Assembly (NCBI RefSeq): GCF_036320965.1
Contig: NC_092264.1
Location: 13,118,394 to 13,182,393, forward strand
DNA length: 64,000 nt
DNA from: Panulirus ornatus
Lineage: Eukaryota > Arthropoda > Malacostraca > Decapoda > Palinuridae
Reading direction: 5' to 3'
Numbering within the stretch: position 1 is the first letter of the stretch; each line of letters begins with the position of its first letter. Positions 1-12,370 of this stretch are shown piece by piece. The position numbers and the translations under genes are program-made. The notes beneath the pieces are model-generated. The model ran no database searches. It worked only from the letters and a program-made list of their open reading frames with translations, and was not told where the DNA came from.

Positions 1-2596
1 AGTTCCTCCGTTAAAGTAATCGGATGACGTCGTCTGATGGGTTGGGCTTGGACATGACCAATCATTGGTCAGATAGATGGTTTCTAGGTACAAAATCCCG
101 TCCTTCTCATGACGTCACTCGGGCAACTGTGAGTAGCAACCCTACCTTATGATGTCCTATTTGGTTTCTCTTCCCCTCACGTCGCCTTTCTTTGCCTCGC
201 TAGCTCATTCATGTGTGAATGTAGAAGACTCTTTGATAAGCTCGGTCAACTGCTGAAATCCGACTATGGTCGGAAGACGGTCCAAATAGGAGAACATAAT
301 ATAGGTTTGCTGCTTTGAAGTAGTCGGCTGACGTCATCTGATACGTGGGGTTTGGGATTAACCGACCAGTCAATCATTGATGTGATAATTTGTGGGTTCA
401 GAGCCCCGCCCTTCTCATGACATCACCCGGTAGCTCAGAGAAGGAACCCTACCTTATGATATGCTTTTTGGTTTCTCTTCTGCTCACGGTGGCCTTTCTT
501 GGCCTCGCTGGCTCATTCATGTGAATGTCGACTCTTTAATAAGCTCGGTGAACTGCTGCAATGCGACTATGGGCGGAAGACGGTCCAAAAAGAACATGAG
601 GTAGATTTGGTGTGTTGATGTACCCGGATGACGTCATTTGATAGGTAGGGCTTGTAACTTACCGACCAATCATTGATCAGATAATTTGTGGGTTCAGAGC
701 CCCGCTTTTCTCATGACGTCACCCAGGAGCTCGGGCAACTGCTGAAATTGCTGAAATGCAACTCCTGGCAGAAGGCGGTTCAAATAGGAGGACATAATGT
801 ATGGTTGCTGCGTTGAAGTACACGGCTGACGTCATCTGATAGGTGGGGTTTGGCATTGACCTAACAATCATTCATTCATCAGATAACTTGTGGGTACAGA
901 GCCCCGCCCTTTTCAAAACATCACCCTGGAGCTCAGAGAAGCAACCTTACCTTATGATGTCCTGTTTGGTTCTTCTTCCGTTCACGGTGGCCTTTATTGG
1001 CCTTGTTGGCTTATTCATGTGAATGTCGACTCTTTAATAAGCTCGGACAACAGCTGAAATGAGACTCTGGCCGGAAGATGGTGCAAACAGCAGAACATAA
1101 GTTTGGGTTGCTGCGTTGAAGTACACGGCTGACGTCATCTGATGGGTGGGGTTTGGCATTGACCGACCAATCATTCATTCATCAGATAACTTGTGGGTTC
1201 AGAGCTCCGCTCTTTTCAAAACATCACCCGGGAGCTCAGAGAAGCAACCTTACCTTATGATGTCCTGTTTGGTTCTTCTTCCGTTCACGGTGGCCTTTCT
1301 TGGCCTTGTTGGCTTATTCATGTGAATGTCGACTCTTTAATAAGCTCGGACAACAGCTGAAATGCGACTCTGGGTGGAAGACGGTGCAAAAAGGAGAACA
1401 TAAGGTAGATTTGGTGTGTTGATGTACCCGGATGACGTCATTTGATAGATGAGGCTTGGAACTTACCGACCAATCATTGATCAGACAATTTGTGTGTTCA
1501 GAGCCCCGCTCTTCTCCTGACTGCACCCGGGAGCTCAGAGTAGCAACCCTACCTTATGATGTCCTGTTTGGTTCCTCTTCCCCTCACGTCGCCTTTCTTG
1601 GCCTCGGTAGCTCATTCATGTGAATGTTGACTCTTTAATAAGCTCGATCAACTGTTGAAATGCGACTCTGGGTAGAAGACGGTCCAAATAGAACATAAGG
1701 TAGAGTTCCTGCGTTAAAGTAGCCGGATGACGTCGTCTGATGGGTTGGGCTTGGACATGACCAATCATTGGTCAGATGGTTTATAGGAAAAAAATCCCGC
1801 CCTTCTCATGACGTCACTCGGGCAACTGAGAATAGCAACCCTACCTTATGTGTTCCTATTTGGTTTGGCTTCACCTCACGTCGCCTTTATTTGCCTCGCT
1901 TGCTTATTCATGTGAATGTTGACTCTTTGGTATAATAAGCTCGGTCAGCTGCTGAAATGCGACTATGGTCGGAAGACGGTCCAAATAGGAGAACATAAGG
2001 TAGGGTTACTGCTTTGAAGTAGTCGGAAGACGTCATCTGATACGTGGGGTTTGGGAATAACCGACCAATCATTGATGAGAAAATTTGTGGGTTCAGAGCC
2101 CCGCCCTTCTCATGACATCACCCGGGAGCTCAGAGAAGCAACCCTACCTTATGATGTGCTGTTTGGTTTCTCTTCTGGTCACGGTGGCCTTTATTGGCCT
2201 CTTTGGCTCATTCATGTGAATGTCGACTCTTTAATAAGCTCGGTCAACTGTTGCAATGCGACTATGGGCGGAAGACGGTCCAAAAAGGAGAACATAAGGT
2301 AGATTTGGTGTGTTGATGTACCCGGATGACGTCATTTGATAGATGGGGCTTGGAACTTACTGATCAATCATTGATCAGATAATTTGTGTGGTCAGAGCCC
2401 CGCTCTTCTCATGACGTCACCCGAGTGCTCAGAGTAGCAATGCAACCTTAGATGTCCTGTTTGGTTTCTTCCCTCAGGTCGCCTTTCTTGGCCTCGTGGA
2501 CTCATTATGTGAATGTTGTTGACTCTTTAATAAGCTCAGTCATCTGGTAAAATGCGACTCTGGGCGGAAGACGGTCCAAATAGGAGACATAAGGTA
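1..2596. repeat. HOR copy a, nonamer A-B-D-E-E-F-A-B-C
   Basis: Nine monomers in the order A-B-D-E-E-F-A-B-C, with cores near 25, 329, 629, 827, 1130, 1433, 1728, 2030 and 2324. The block reappears from 2597 with the same order and private variants, for example a doubled CAATCATTCATTCATC in both E monomers and a GACCAGTCAATCATTG insertion in the first B monomer. Its first ~420 bp are repeated almost base for base from 6901; the one difference I noticed is an A/G in the B monomer. The sequence opens inside a monomer, so the array continues to the left of the window. Confidence 0.88.
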
Positions 2597-4900
2597 GAGT
2601 TCCTCCGTTTAAGTAATTCGGATGACGTCGTCTGATGGGTTGGGCTTGGACATGACCAATCATTGGTCGATAGATGGTTTCTAGGTACAAAATCCCGTCC
2701 TTCTCATGACGTCACTCGGCAAACTGTGAGTAGCAACCCTACCTTATGATGTCCTATTTGGTTTCTCTTCCCCTCACGTGCCTTTCTTTGCCCCGCTAGC
2801 TCATTCATGTGTGAATGTAGAAAAACTCTTTGATTTAAACTCGGTCACTGCTGAAATCCGACTATGGTCGGAAAACGGTCCAAATAGGAGAACATAATAT
2901 TGGGTTTTCTGCTTTGAAGTAGTCGGCTGACGTCATCTGATACGTGGGGTTTGGGATTAACCGACCAGTCAATCATTGATGTGATAATTTGTGGGTTCAG
3001 AGCCCCGCCCTTCTCATGACATCACCCGGTAGCTCAGAGAAGGAACCCTACCTTATGATATGCTTTTTGGTTTCTCTTCTGCTCACGGTGGCCTTTCTTG
3101 GCCTCGCTGGCTCATTCATGTGAATGTCGACTCTTTAATAAGCTCGGTGAACTGCTGCAATGCGACTATGGGCGGAAGACGGTCCAAAAAGAACATGAGG
3201 TAGATTTGGTGTGTTGATGTACCCGGATGACGTCATTTGATAGGTAGGGCTTGTAACTTACCGACCAATCATTGATCAGATAATTTGTGGGTTCAGAGCC
3301 CCGCTTTTCTCATGACGTCACCCAGGAGCTCGGGCAACTGCTGAAATTGCTGAAATGCAACTCCTGGCAGAAGGCGGTTCAAATAGGAGGACATAATGTA
3401 TGGTTGCTGCGTTGAAGTACACGGCTGACGTCATCTGATAGGTGGGGTTTGGCATTGACCTAACAATCATTCATTCATCAGATAACTTGTGGGTACAGAG
3501 CCCCGCCCTTTTCAAAACATCACCCTGGAGCTCAGAGAAGCAACCTTACCTTATGATGTCCTGTTTGGTTCTTCTTCCGTTCACGGTGGCCTTTATTGGC
3601 CTTGTTGGCTTATTCATGTGAATGTCGACTCTTTAATAAGCTCGGACAACAGCTGAAATGAGACTCTGGCCGGAAGACGGTGCAAACAGCAGAACATAAG
3701 TTTGGGTTGCTGCGTTGAAGTACACGGCTGACGTCATCTGATGGTGGGGTTTGGCATTGACCGACCAATCATTCATTCATCAGATAACTTGTGGGTTCAG
3801 AGCTCCGCTCTTTTCAAAACATCACCCGGGAGCTCAGAGAAGCAACCTTACCTTATGATGTCCTGTTTGGTTCTTCTTCCGTTCACGGTGGCCTTTCTTG
3901 GCCTTGTTGGCTTATTCATGTGAATGTCGACTCTTTAATAAGCTCGGACAACAGCTGAAATGCGACTCTGGGTGGAAGACGGTGCAAAAAGGAGAACATA
4001 AGGTAGATTTGGTGTGTTGATGTACCCGGATGACGTCATATGATAGATGAGGCTTGGAACTTACCGACCAATCATTGATCAGACAATTTGTGTGTTCAGA
4101 GCCCCGCTCTTCTCCTGACTGCACCCGGGAGCTCAGAGTAGCAACCCTACCTTATGATGTCCTGTTTGGTTCCTCTTCCCTCACGTCGCCTTTCTTGGCC
4201 TCGGTAGCTCATTCATGTGAATGTTGACTCTTTAATAAGCTCGATCAACTGTTGAAATGCGACTCTGGGTAGAAGACGGTCCAAATAGAACATAAGGTAG
4301 AGTTCCTGCGTTAAAGTAGCCGGATGACGTCGTCTGATGGGTTGGGCTTGGACATGACCAATCATTGGTCAGATGGTTTATAGGAAAAAAATCCCGCCCT
4401 TCTCATGACGTCACTCGGGCAACTGAGAATAGCAACCCTACCTTATGTGTTCCTATTTGGTTTGGCTTCACCTCACGTCGCCTTTATTTGCCTCGCTTGC
4501 TTATTCATGTGAATGTTGACTCTTTGGTATAATAAGCTCGGTCAGCTGCTGAAATGCGACTATGAACGGAAGACGGTCCAAATAGGAGAACATAAGGTAG
4601 GGTTACTGCTTTGAAGTAGTCGGAAGACGTCATCTGATACGTGGGGTTTGGGAATAACCGATCAATCATTGATGAGAAAATTTGTGGGTTCAGAGCCCCG
4701 CCCTTCTCATGACATCACCCGGGAGCTGAGAGAAGCAACCCTACCTTATGATGTGCTGTTTGGTTTCTCTTCCCCTCAGGTCGCCTTTCTTGGCCTCGCT
4801 GGCTCATTCATGTGAATGTCGACTCTTTAATAAGCTCGGTGAACTGCTGCAATGCGACTATGGGCAGAAGACGGTCCAAAAAGGAGAACATGAGGTAGAT
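2597..4900. repeat. HOR copy b, ending in a B/C hybrid monomer
   Basis: This block follows copy a at an offset of about 2.6 kb (monomers A-B-D-E-E-F-A) with few differences. The early part near 2.6-2.9 kb has several extra or missing single bases. The B monomer beginning near 4625 changes identity: its left half matches B, but from about 4757 it carries the C-type right half (CCCCTCAGGTCGCCTTTC, then GGTGAACTGCTGCAATG). It then runs straight into a D monomer. This is what an unequal crossover inside a monomer would leave. Confidence 0.8.
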
Positions 4901-6900
4901 TTGGTGTGTTGATATACCCGGATGACGTCATTTGATAGGTAGGGCTTGTAACTTACCGACCAATCATTGATCAGATAATTTGTGGGTTCAGAGCCCCGCT
5001 CTTCTCATGACGTCACTCGGGAGCTCGGGCAACTGCTGAAATTGCTGAAATGCAACTCCTTGCAGAAGGCGGTTCAAATAGGAGGACATAATGTATGGTT
5101 GCTGCGATGAAGTACACGGCTGACGTCATCTGATAGGTGGGGTTTGGCATTGACCGACCAATCATTCATTCATCAGATAACTTGTGGGTTCAGAGCCCCG
5201 CTCTTTTCAAAACATCACCCGGGAGCTCAGAGAAGCAACCTTACCTTATGATGTCCTGTTTGGTTCTTTTTCCGTTCACGGTGGCCTTTCTTGGCCTTGT
5301 TGGCTTATTCATGTGAATGTCGACTCTTTAATAAGCTCGGACAACAGCTGAAATGAGACTCTGGCCGGAAGACGGTGCAAACAGGAGAACATAAGTTTGG
5401 GTTGCTGCGTTGAAGTACACGGCTGACGTCATCTGATAGGTGGGGTTTGGCATTGACCGACCAATCATTCATTCATCAGATAACTTGTGGGTTCAGAGCC
5501 CCGCTCTTTTCAAAACATCACCCGGGAGCTCAGAGAAGCAACCTTTCCTTATGATGTCCTGTTTGGTTCTTCTTCCGTTCACGGTGGCCTTTCTTGGCCT
5601 TGTTGGCTTATTCATGTGAATGTCGACTCTTTAATAAGCTCGGACAACAGCTGAAATGCGACTCTGGGTGCAAGACGGTCCAAAAAGGAGAACATAAGGT
5701 AGATTTGGTGTGTTGATGTACCCGGATGACGTCATATGATAGGTGAGGCTTGGAACTTACCGACCAATCATTGATCAGACAATTTGTGTGTTCAGAGCCC
5801 CGCTCTTCTCCTGACTGCACCCGGGAGCTCAGAGTAGCAACCCTACCTTATGATGTCCTGTTTGGTTCCTCTTCTCCTCACGTCGCCTTTCTTGGCCTCG
5901 GTAGCTCATTCATGTGAATGTTGACTCTTTAATAAGCTCGATCAACTGTTGAAATGCGACTCTGGGTAAAAGACGGTCCAAATAGGAGAACAGAAGGTAG
6001 AGTTCCTGCGGTAAAGTAGCCGGATGACGTCGTCTGATGGGTTGGGCTTGGACATGACCAATCATTGGTCAGATGGTTTATAGGAAAAAAATCCCGCCCT
6101 TCTCATGACGTCACTCGGGCAACTGAGAGTAGCAACCCTACCTTATGTGTTCCTATTTTGTTTGTCTTCCCCTCACGTCGCCTTTATTTGCCTCGCTTGC
6201 TTATTCATGTGAATGTTGACTCTTTAATATTAAGATCTCGGTCAACTGCTGAAATGCGACTATGGTCGGAAGACGGTCCAAATAGGAGAACATAAGGTAG
6301 GGTTGCTGCTTTGAAGTAGTCGGAAGACGTCATCTGATACGTGGGGTTTGGGAATAACCGACCAATCATTGATGAGAAAATTTGTGGGTTCAGAGCCCCG
6401 CCCTTCTCATGACATCACCCGGGAGCTCAGAGAAGCAACCCTACCTTATGATGTGCTGTTTGGTTTCTCTTCTGGTCACGGTGGCCTTTATTGGCCTCTT
6501 TGGCTCATTCATGTGAATGTCGACTCTTTAATAAGCTCGGTCAACTGTTGGAATGCGACTATGGGCGGAAGACGGTCCAAAAAGGAGAACATAAGGTAGA
6601 TTTGGTGTGTTGATGTACCCGGATAACGTCATTTGATAGATGGGGCTTGGAACTTACTGATCATTCATTGATCAGATAATTTGTGTGGTCACAGCCCCGC
6701 TCTTCTCATGGCGTCACCCGAGTGCTCAGAGTAGCAACGCAACCTTATGATGTCCTGTTTGGTTTCTCTTCCCCTCAGGTCGCCTTTCTTGGTCTCGCTG
6801 GCTCATTCATGTGAATGTTGTTGACTCTTTAATAAGCTCAGTCATCTGGTAAAATGCGACTCTGGGCGGAAGACGGTCCAAATAGGAGAACATAAGGTAG
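4901..6900. repeat. Array segment D-E-E-F-A-B-C
   Basis: Monomer cores near 4920, 5124, 5426, 5726, 6025, 6328 and 6624 read D, E, E, F, A, B, C. This completes the same cycle as copies a and b, so 2.6-6.9 kb is two rounds of the left-end repeat with one A-B-C monomer group shortened by the hybrid at 4.6-4.9 kb. Bases 6131-6307 in this segment are a clean example of the long inverted repeat described separately. Confidence 0.8.
6131..6307. repeat. Example of the long inverted repeat within a monomer (module 2)
   Basis: The left arm begins AGCAACCCTACCTTATG at 6131-6147 and the right arm ends with its exact reverse complement, CATAAGGTAGGGTTGCT, at 6291-6307. By hand count, 34 of the outer 40 positions pair (6131-6170 against 6268-6307), including TCCTATTT and GTCTTCC. 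Pairing continues more weakly inward toward ATTCATGTGAAT (6203-6214), which is itself a 5-bp palindrome around TG. Similar arms are visible in most full-length monomers. The right arm is weaker in monomers whose tail reads GGTAGATTTGGTGTG. Confidence 0.9.
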
Positions 6901-7705
6901 AGTTCCTCCGTTAAAGTAATCGGATGACGTCGTCTGATGGGTTGGGCTTGGACATGACCAATCATTGGTCAGATAGATGGTTTCTAGGTACAAAATCCCG
7001 TCCTTCTCATGACGTCACTCGGGCAACTGTGAGTAGCAACCCTACCTTATGATGTCCTATTTGGTTTCTCTTCCCCTCACGTCGCCTTTCTTTGCCTCGC
7101 TAGCTCATTCATGTGTGAATGTAGAAGACTCTTTGATAAGCTCGGTCAACTGCTGAAATCCGACTATGGTCGGAAGACGGTCCAAATAGGAGAACATAAT
7201 ATAGGTTTGCTGCTTTGAAGTAGTCGGCTGACGTCATCTGATACGTGGGGTTTGGGATTAACCGACCAATCAATCATTGATGTGATAATTTGTGGGTTCA
7301 GAGCCCCGCCCTTCTCATGACATCACCCGGTAGCTCAGAGAAGGAACCCTACCTTATGATATGCTTTTTGGTTTCTCTTCTGCTCACGGTGGCCTTTCTT
7401 GGCCTCGCTGGCTCATTCATGTGAATGTCGACTCTTTAATAAGCTCGGTGAACTGCTGCAATGCGACTATGGGCGGAAGACGGTCGAAAAAGGAGAACAT
7501 GAGGTAGATTTGGTGTGTTGATGTACCCGGATGACATCATTTGATATTTAGGGCTTGTAACTTACCGACCAATCATTGATCAGATAATTTGTGGGTTCAG
7601 AGCCCCGCTCTTCTCATGACGTCACCCGGGAGCTCGGGCAACTGCTGAAATTGCTGAAATGCAACTCCTGGCAGAAGGCGGTCCAAATAGGAGGACATAA
7701 TGTAT
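6901..7705. repeat. HOR copy c, first three monomers (A-B-D)
   Basis: From 6901 the sequence repeats the opening of the window almost exactly through A and B. The D monomer near 7526 then differs (GATATTTAGGGCTTG, and GGTCGAAAAAGG in the preceding monomer), and the following monomers belong to the divergent H group rather than E. The near identity over more than 400 bp at a 6.9-kb distance points to recent duplication or an assembly repeat. Confidence 0.8.
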
Positions 7706-7919
7706 GGTTGCTGCGTTGAAGTAGCCGGATGACGTCATCTGATAGGTGGGCCTTGGACATGACCAATCATTGGTCAGGTGGTTTATGCGTACAAAATCCC
7801 GCCCATCTCATAACTTCACTCAGGCAACTCAGAGTAGCAATCCGACCTTATGTTGTACTGTTTGATTCCTCTTCCGCTCACGGAGGCCTTATTTGGCCTC
7901 GCTTGCTAGAAGACTCCTA

Positions 7920-7954
<35 letters not shown>

Positions 7955-9290
7955 GACTCGGGCAAATGCTACAAATGTTACAACCAAAACAAAAGGTAGG
8001 GTTGATGCGTTGAAGTACCCGGATGGCGTCTTATGATAGGTGGCGCTTGGGCATAACCGACCAATCATTGATTAGATTGTTTGTATATACAAAACCCAGC
8101 CCTTCTCATGACGTTATCTGGATAACTCAGAGAAACAGCCCTACCTTATGTTGTGCTGTTTGATTCCCCTTCCGCTCACGGAGGACTTTCTTGGCCTCGC
8201 TGTCTAGAAGACTCCTTATGGTAATAATGCTAAAAAAAAGTAGCTCGGGCAACTACTGAAAGGCGACCTTGAGCAAATTACGGTCCAAAGACAACATAAG
8301 ATGTTGATGGTTTATTAAAGTACCCGGATGAGATCATTTGATAGGTGGGGCTTGGGACTTACCGACCAATCATTGATCAGATAATTTGTGGGTTCAGAGC
8401 CCCGCCCTTCTCATGACGTCACCCGGTTAGCTCAGAGTAGCAACCCTACGTTATGTTGTGCTATTTGGTTCCTCTTCCGCTCACGGTAGTTTTGTTTAGG
8501 CTCGCTGGGTTATATGAAATGACAGCGGCTGTATACTGCTGAAATGCGACCCTGAGCGGAAGACGGACCAAACAAGAGAACATAAGATAGGGTCTCTGCG
8601 TTAAAGTGCCCGGCTGACGTCATCTGATAGGCGGGGCCTTGGTATAACCAATCATTGGACAGATACTATGTGGATTACAGAGCTCCGCCCTCATGACGTC
8701 ACCCGGCAACTCAGAGTAGCAAGCCTACCTTATGATGTCCTGTTTGGTTTCTCTTCCGCTCACGGTGGCCTTTCTTGGCCTCACTGGCTTTTTCATGTGT
8801 ATGTTGACTCTTTAATAAGCTCGGTCAACTGCTGAAATGAGACTCTGGCCGGAAGACGGTGCAAACAGAACATAAGTTTGGGTTGCTGCGTTGAAGTACA
8901 CGGCTGACGCCATCTGATAGGTTGGGTTTGGGATTGACCGACCAATCATTCATTCATCATATAACTTGTGGGTTCAGAGCCCCGCTCTTTTCAGAACATC
9001 ACCCGGGAGCTCAGAGAAGCAACCTTACCTTATGATGTCCTGTTTGGGTCTTCTTCCGTTCACGGTGGCCTTTCTTGGCCTTCTTGGCTCATTCATGTGA
9101 ATTTCGACTCCTTTAATAAGCTCGGACAACAGCTGAAATGCGACTCTGGGTGGAAGACGGTCCAAAAAGGAGAACGTAAGGTAGATTTGGAGTGTTGATG
9201 TACCCAGGATGACGTTATTTGATATGTGGGGCTTGACCTTACCTACCAATCATTTGATCAGACAATTTGTGTGTTCAGAGCCCCGCTCTT
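7706..9290. repeat. Divergent H-type monomers, copy 1
   Basis: Four monomers with cores near 7730, 8026, 8330 and 8616 depart from the A-G types: the core is changed (GATGGCGTCTTATGATAGG, GATGAGATCATTTGATAGG), the interior reads GCTCACGGAGGCC, and ACTCCTAATGG or ACTCCTTATGG replaces the usual ATTCATGTGAATG region. The first carries a (TAA)10 run. The order of blocks is still that of the satellite, so these are old or separately evolved members of the same family. An E monomer and an E-like monomer follow (about 8.9-9.29 kb). The block is duplicated at about 10.68-12.37 kb. Confidence 0.82.
7924..7953 (+). repeat. (TAA)10 microsatellite in H monomer, copy 1
   Basis: Ten uninterrupted TAA units sit where other monomers have the TTTAATAAGCTCGG segment, so the run probably grew from that AT-rich step. 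The duplicate block carries a run of the same length. Confidence 0.95.
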
Positions 9291-10690
9291 CTCATGACGC
9301 ACCGGAAGAGTACAACGCCTTATGATTCTGTTTGGTTCTTTCCCTCGTCGCCTTCTTGCCTCGTGCTCATTCATGAATCGACTCTTTAATAAGCTCGGTA
9401 ACTCTTGGGCGGAAGACGGCCAAAAGGAGAGTAGATTTGAAGTAGCCGATACGTCTCTGAGGTGGGCTTGACATGGACCAATGGTAATATTTATAGGAAA
9501 AAATCCGCCTTCTCATGCGTCATGGGCAAGGTAGAAACCCCCTACTTATGTTTCCTATTTGGTTTTCTTCCCTCACGTCGTTTATTGCCTGCTTGCTTTT
9601 TTCAGTGATGTTGATTTAATTTTAAAAGACCGGTTCAACTGCGAAATGCGACATGGTCGGAAGACGGTCCAAAAGGGAAACATAAGTAGGGTTGTGCTTT
9701 ATAAGTAGCCGGATGACGTCATCTGATACGTGGGGCTTGGGATTAACCGACCAATCATTGATGAGATAATTTGTGGTTCAGACCCCCGCCCTTCTATGAC
9801 GTCACCCGGAGCTCAGAGTAGCAACCCTACCTTATGATGTGCTGTTTGGTTTCTCTTCCTGCTCACGGTGGCCTTTATGGCCTCGCTGGTCTTATGTGAA
9901 TGTCGACTTTAATAAGCTCGGTGAAACTGCTGAAATGCGACTCTGGGCGGAAGACGGTCCAAAAGAGAACTATAGATTGGGTTTTGGGTTAAATGTACCC
10001 GGATGACGTCATTTGATAGGTGGGGCTTGGATTACCATATCATTGATCAGATAACTTGTGGGTTCAGAGCCCGCCTTCTCATGACGTCACCCGAGCTCAG
10101 AGATAGCAACGCTACCTTATGATGTCCTGTTTGGTTTTCTTCCGCTCAGGTGGCCTTTCTTGGCCTCCTGGCTCTTCATGTGAATGTTGACTCTTTAATA
10201 AGCTCGTAAATCGGGCTAAATGGACTCTGGCGGAAGACGGTCCAAAAGAACATAAGTTTGAGTTCTCGTTAAGTAACGGTGACGTCATCTGATAGGTTGG
10301 GCTTGGATGACCAATATTCAAAGTGGTTCAACCCGTCTTTCATGACGTCACCGGGCAAGAGCAACCTACCTTATGATGTCCTATTTGGTTTCTTCCGTCA
10401 GGGTGGCCTTTCTTGGCCTTCTTGCTCATTCATGTGAATGTGACTCTTTTAAGCTCGGACAACAGCTGAAATCGACTATGGCGGAAGACGGTCCAAAAGG
10501 AGAACATAATAAGGTTTGCTGTTTGAAGTACCGGCTGACGTCATTGATAGTGGGGTTTGGAATTACCGACCAATTCATTGATCAGATAATTTGTGGGTTC
10601 AGAGCCCCGCTCTTCTCATGACATCACCCGGAGCTCAGAGAGCAACCACCTTATGATTGTTTGGTTTCTCTTCGTCAGGTGCCTTTCTTG
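9291..10690. repeat. Indel-rich, shortened satellite monomers
   Basis: The monomer plan is still readable (cores near 9448, 9715, 10003, 10281 and 10538), but spacing falls to about 220-290 bp because many single bases are missing. An example is the text around 9300-9420, where familiar blocks such as GCAACCCTACCTTATGATGTCC are cut to fragments. Losses outnumber gains and are scattered through conserved and variable blocks alike. That suggests consensus errors or collapsed reads more than normal decay. Treat base-level content here as unreliable. Confidence 0.75.
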
Positions 10691-11207
10691 GCCTCGCTGG
10701 CTCATTCATGTGAATGTCGACTCTTTAATAAGCTCGGTGAACTGCTGCAATGCGACTATGGGCGGAAGACGGTCGAAAAAGGAGAACATGAGGTAGATTT
10801 GGTGTGTTGATGTACCCGGATGACGTCATTTGATAGTTTAGGGCTTGTAACTTACCGACCAATCATTGATCAGATAATTTGTGGGTTCAGAGCCCCGCTC
10901 TTCTCATGACGTCACCCGGGAGCTCGGGCAACTGCTGAAATTGCTGAAATGCAACTCCTGGCAGAAGGCGGTCCAAATAGGAGGACATAATGTATGGTTG
11001 CTGCGTTGAAGTAGCCGGATGACGTCATCTGATAGGTGGGCCTTGGACATGACAATCATTGGTCAGGTGGTTTATGCGTACAAAATCCCGCCCATCTCAT
11101 AACTTCACTCAGGCAACTCAGAGTAGCAATCGACCTTATGTTGTACTGTTTGATTCCTCTTCCGCTCACGGAGGCCTTATTTGGCCTCGCTTGCTAGAAG
11201 ACTCCTA

Positions 11208-11242
<35 letters not shown>

Positions 11243-12370
11243 GACTCGGGCAAATGCTACAAATGTTACAACCCAAAACAAAAGTAGGGTTGATGCGTTG
11301 AAGTACCCGGATGGCGTCTTATGATAGGTGGCGCTTGGGCATAACCGACCAATCATTGATTAGATTGTTTGTATATACAAAACCCAGCCCTTCTCATGAC
11401 GTTATCTGGATAACTCAGAGAAACAGCCCTACCTTATGTTGTGCTGTTTGATTCCCCTTCCGCTCACGGAGGACTTTCTTGGCCTCGCGGGTCTAGAAGA
11501 CTCCTTATGGTAATAATGATAAAAAAATAGCTCGGGCAACTACTGAAAGGCGACCTTGAGCAATACGGTCCAAAGACAACATAAGATGTTGATGGTTTAT
11601 TAAGTCCCCGGATGGGGTCATTTGATAGGTGGGGCTTGGGACTTACCGACCAATCATTGATCAGATAATTTGGGGTTTCAGAGCCCCGCCTTCTCATGAC
11701 GTCACCGGTTAGCTCAGAGTAGCAACCCTACGTTATGTTGTGCTGTTTGGTTCCTCTTCCGCTCACGTAGTTTTGTTTAGGCTCGCTGGGTTATATGAAA
11801 GTGGACGGCGGTTGTATACTGCTGAAATGCGACCCTGAGCGGAAGACGGACCAAACAAGAGAACATAAGATAGGGTCTCTGCGTTAAAGTGCCCGGCTGA
11901 CGTCATCTGATAGGCGGGGCCTTGGTATAACCAATCATTGGACAGATACTATGTGGATTACAGAGCTCCGCCCTCATGACGTCACCCGGCAACTCAGAGT
12001 AGCAAGCCTACCTTATGATGTCCTGTTTGGTTTCTCTTCCGCTCACGGTGGCCTTTCTTGGCCTCACTGGCTTTTTCATGTGTATGTTGACTCTTTAATA
12101 AGCTCGGTCAACTGCTGAAATGAGACTCTGGCCGGAAGACGGTGCAAACAGAACATAAGGTTTGGGTTGCTGCGTTGAAGTACACGGCTGACGTCATCTG
12201 ATGGGTTTGGGTTTGGGATTGACCGACCAATCATTCATTCATCATATAATTGTGGGTTCAGAGCCCGCTCTTTTCAGAACATCACCCGGGAGCTCAGAGA
12301 AGCAACCTTACCTTATGATGTCCTGTTTGGGTCTTCTTCCGGTTCACGGGGGTCCTTTCTTGGCCTTCTT
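10680..12370. repeat. Divergent H-type monomers, copy 2 (segmental duplication of 7.39-9.09 kb)
   Basis: This stretch repeats the block at about 7390-9090 at an offset of 3290 bp, falling to about 3284 by the right end. Shared private features are GGTCGAAAAAGG, the GGTGGGCCTTGGACATGAC monomer, a (TAA)10 run, the GATGGCGTCTTATGATAGG core and the GGCGGGGCCTTGG monomer. Differences are mostly single-base indels. The copy ends inside an E-like monomer at about 12360-12372, where the text passes directly into the F-type sequence GGTAGCTCATTCATG, a hybrid junction. Confidence 0.85.
11212..11241 (+). repeat. (TAA)10 microsatellite in H monomer, copy 2
   Basis: This is the counterpart of the run at 7924-7953 and has exactly the same unit count. 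Microsatellites change length quickly, so the equal length favours a recent duplication or a duplicated assembly path. Confidence 0.95.

Noticed and set aside
394..445. tRNA-like promoter boxes (GGGTTCAGAGCCC resembling a B box; GTAGCTCAGAG resembling an A box), which could mean a tRNA-derived SINE
   Set aside because: The B-like text lies before the A-like text instead of after it, matches the consensus only partly, and no cloverleaf can be drawn.
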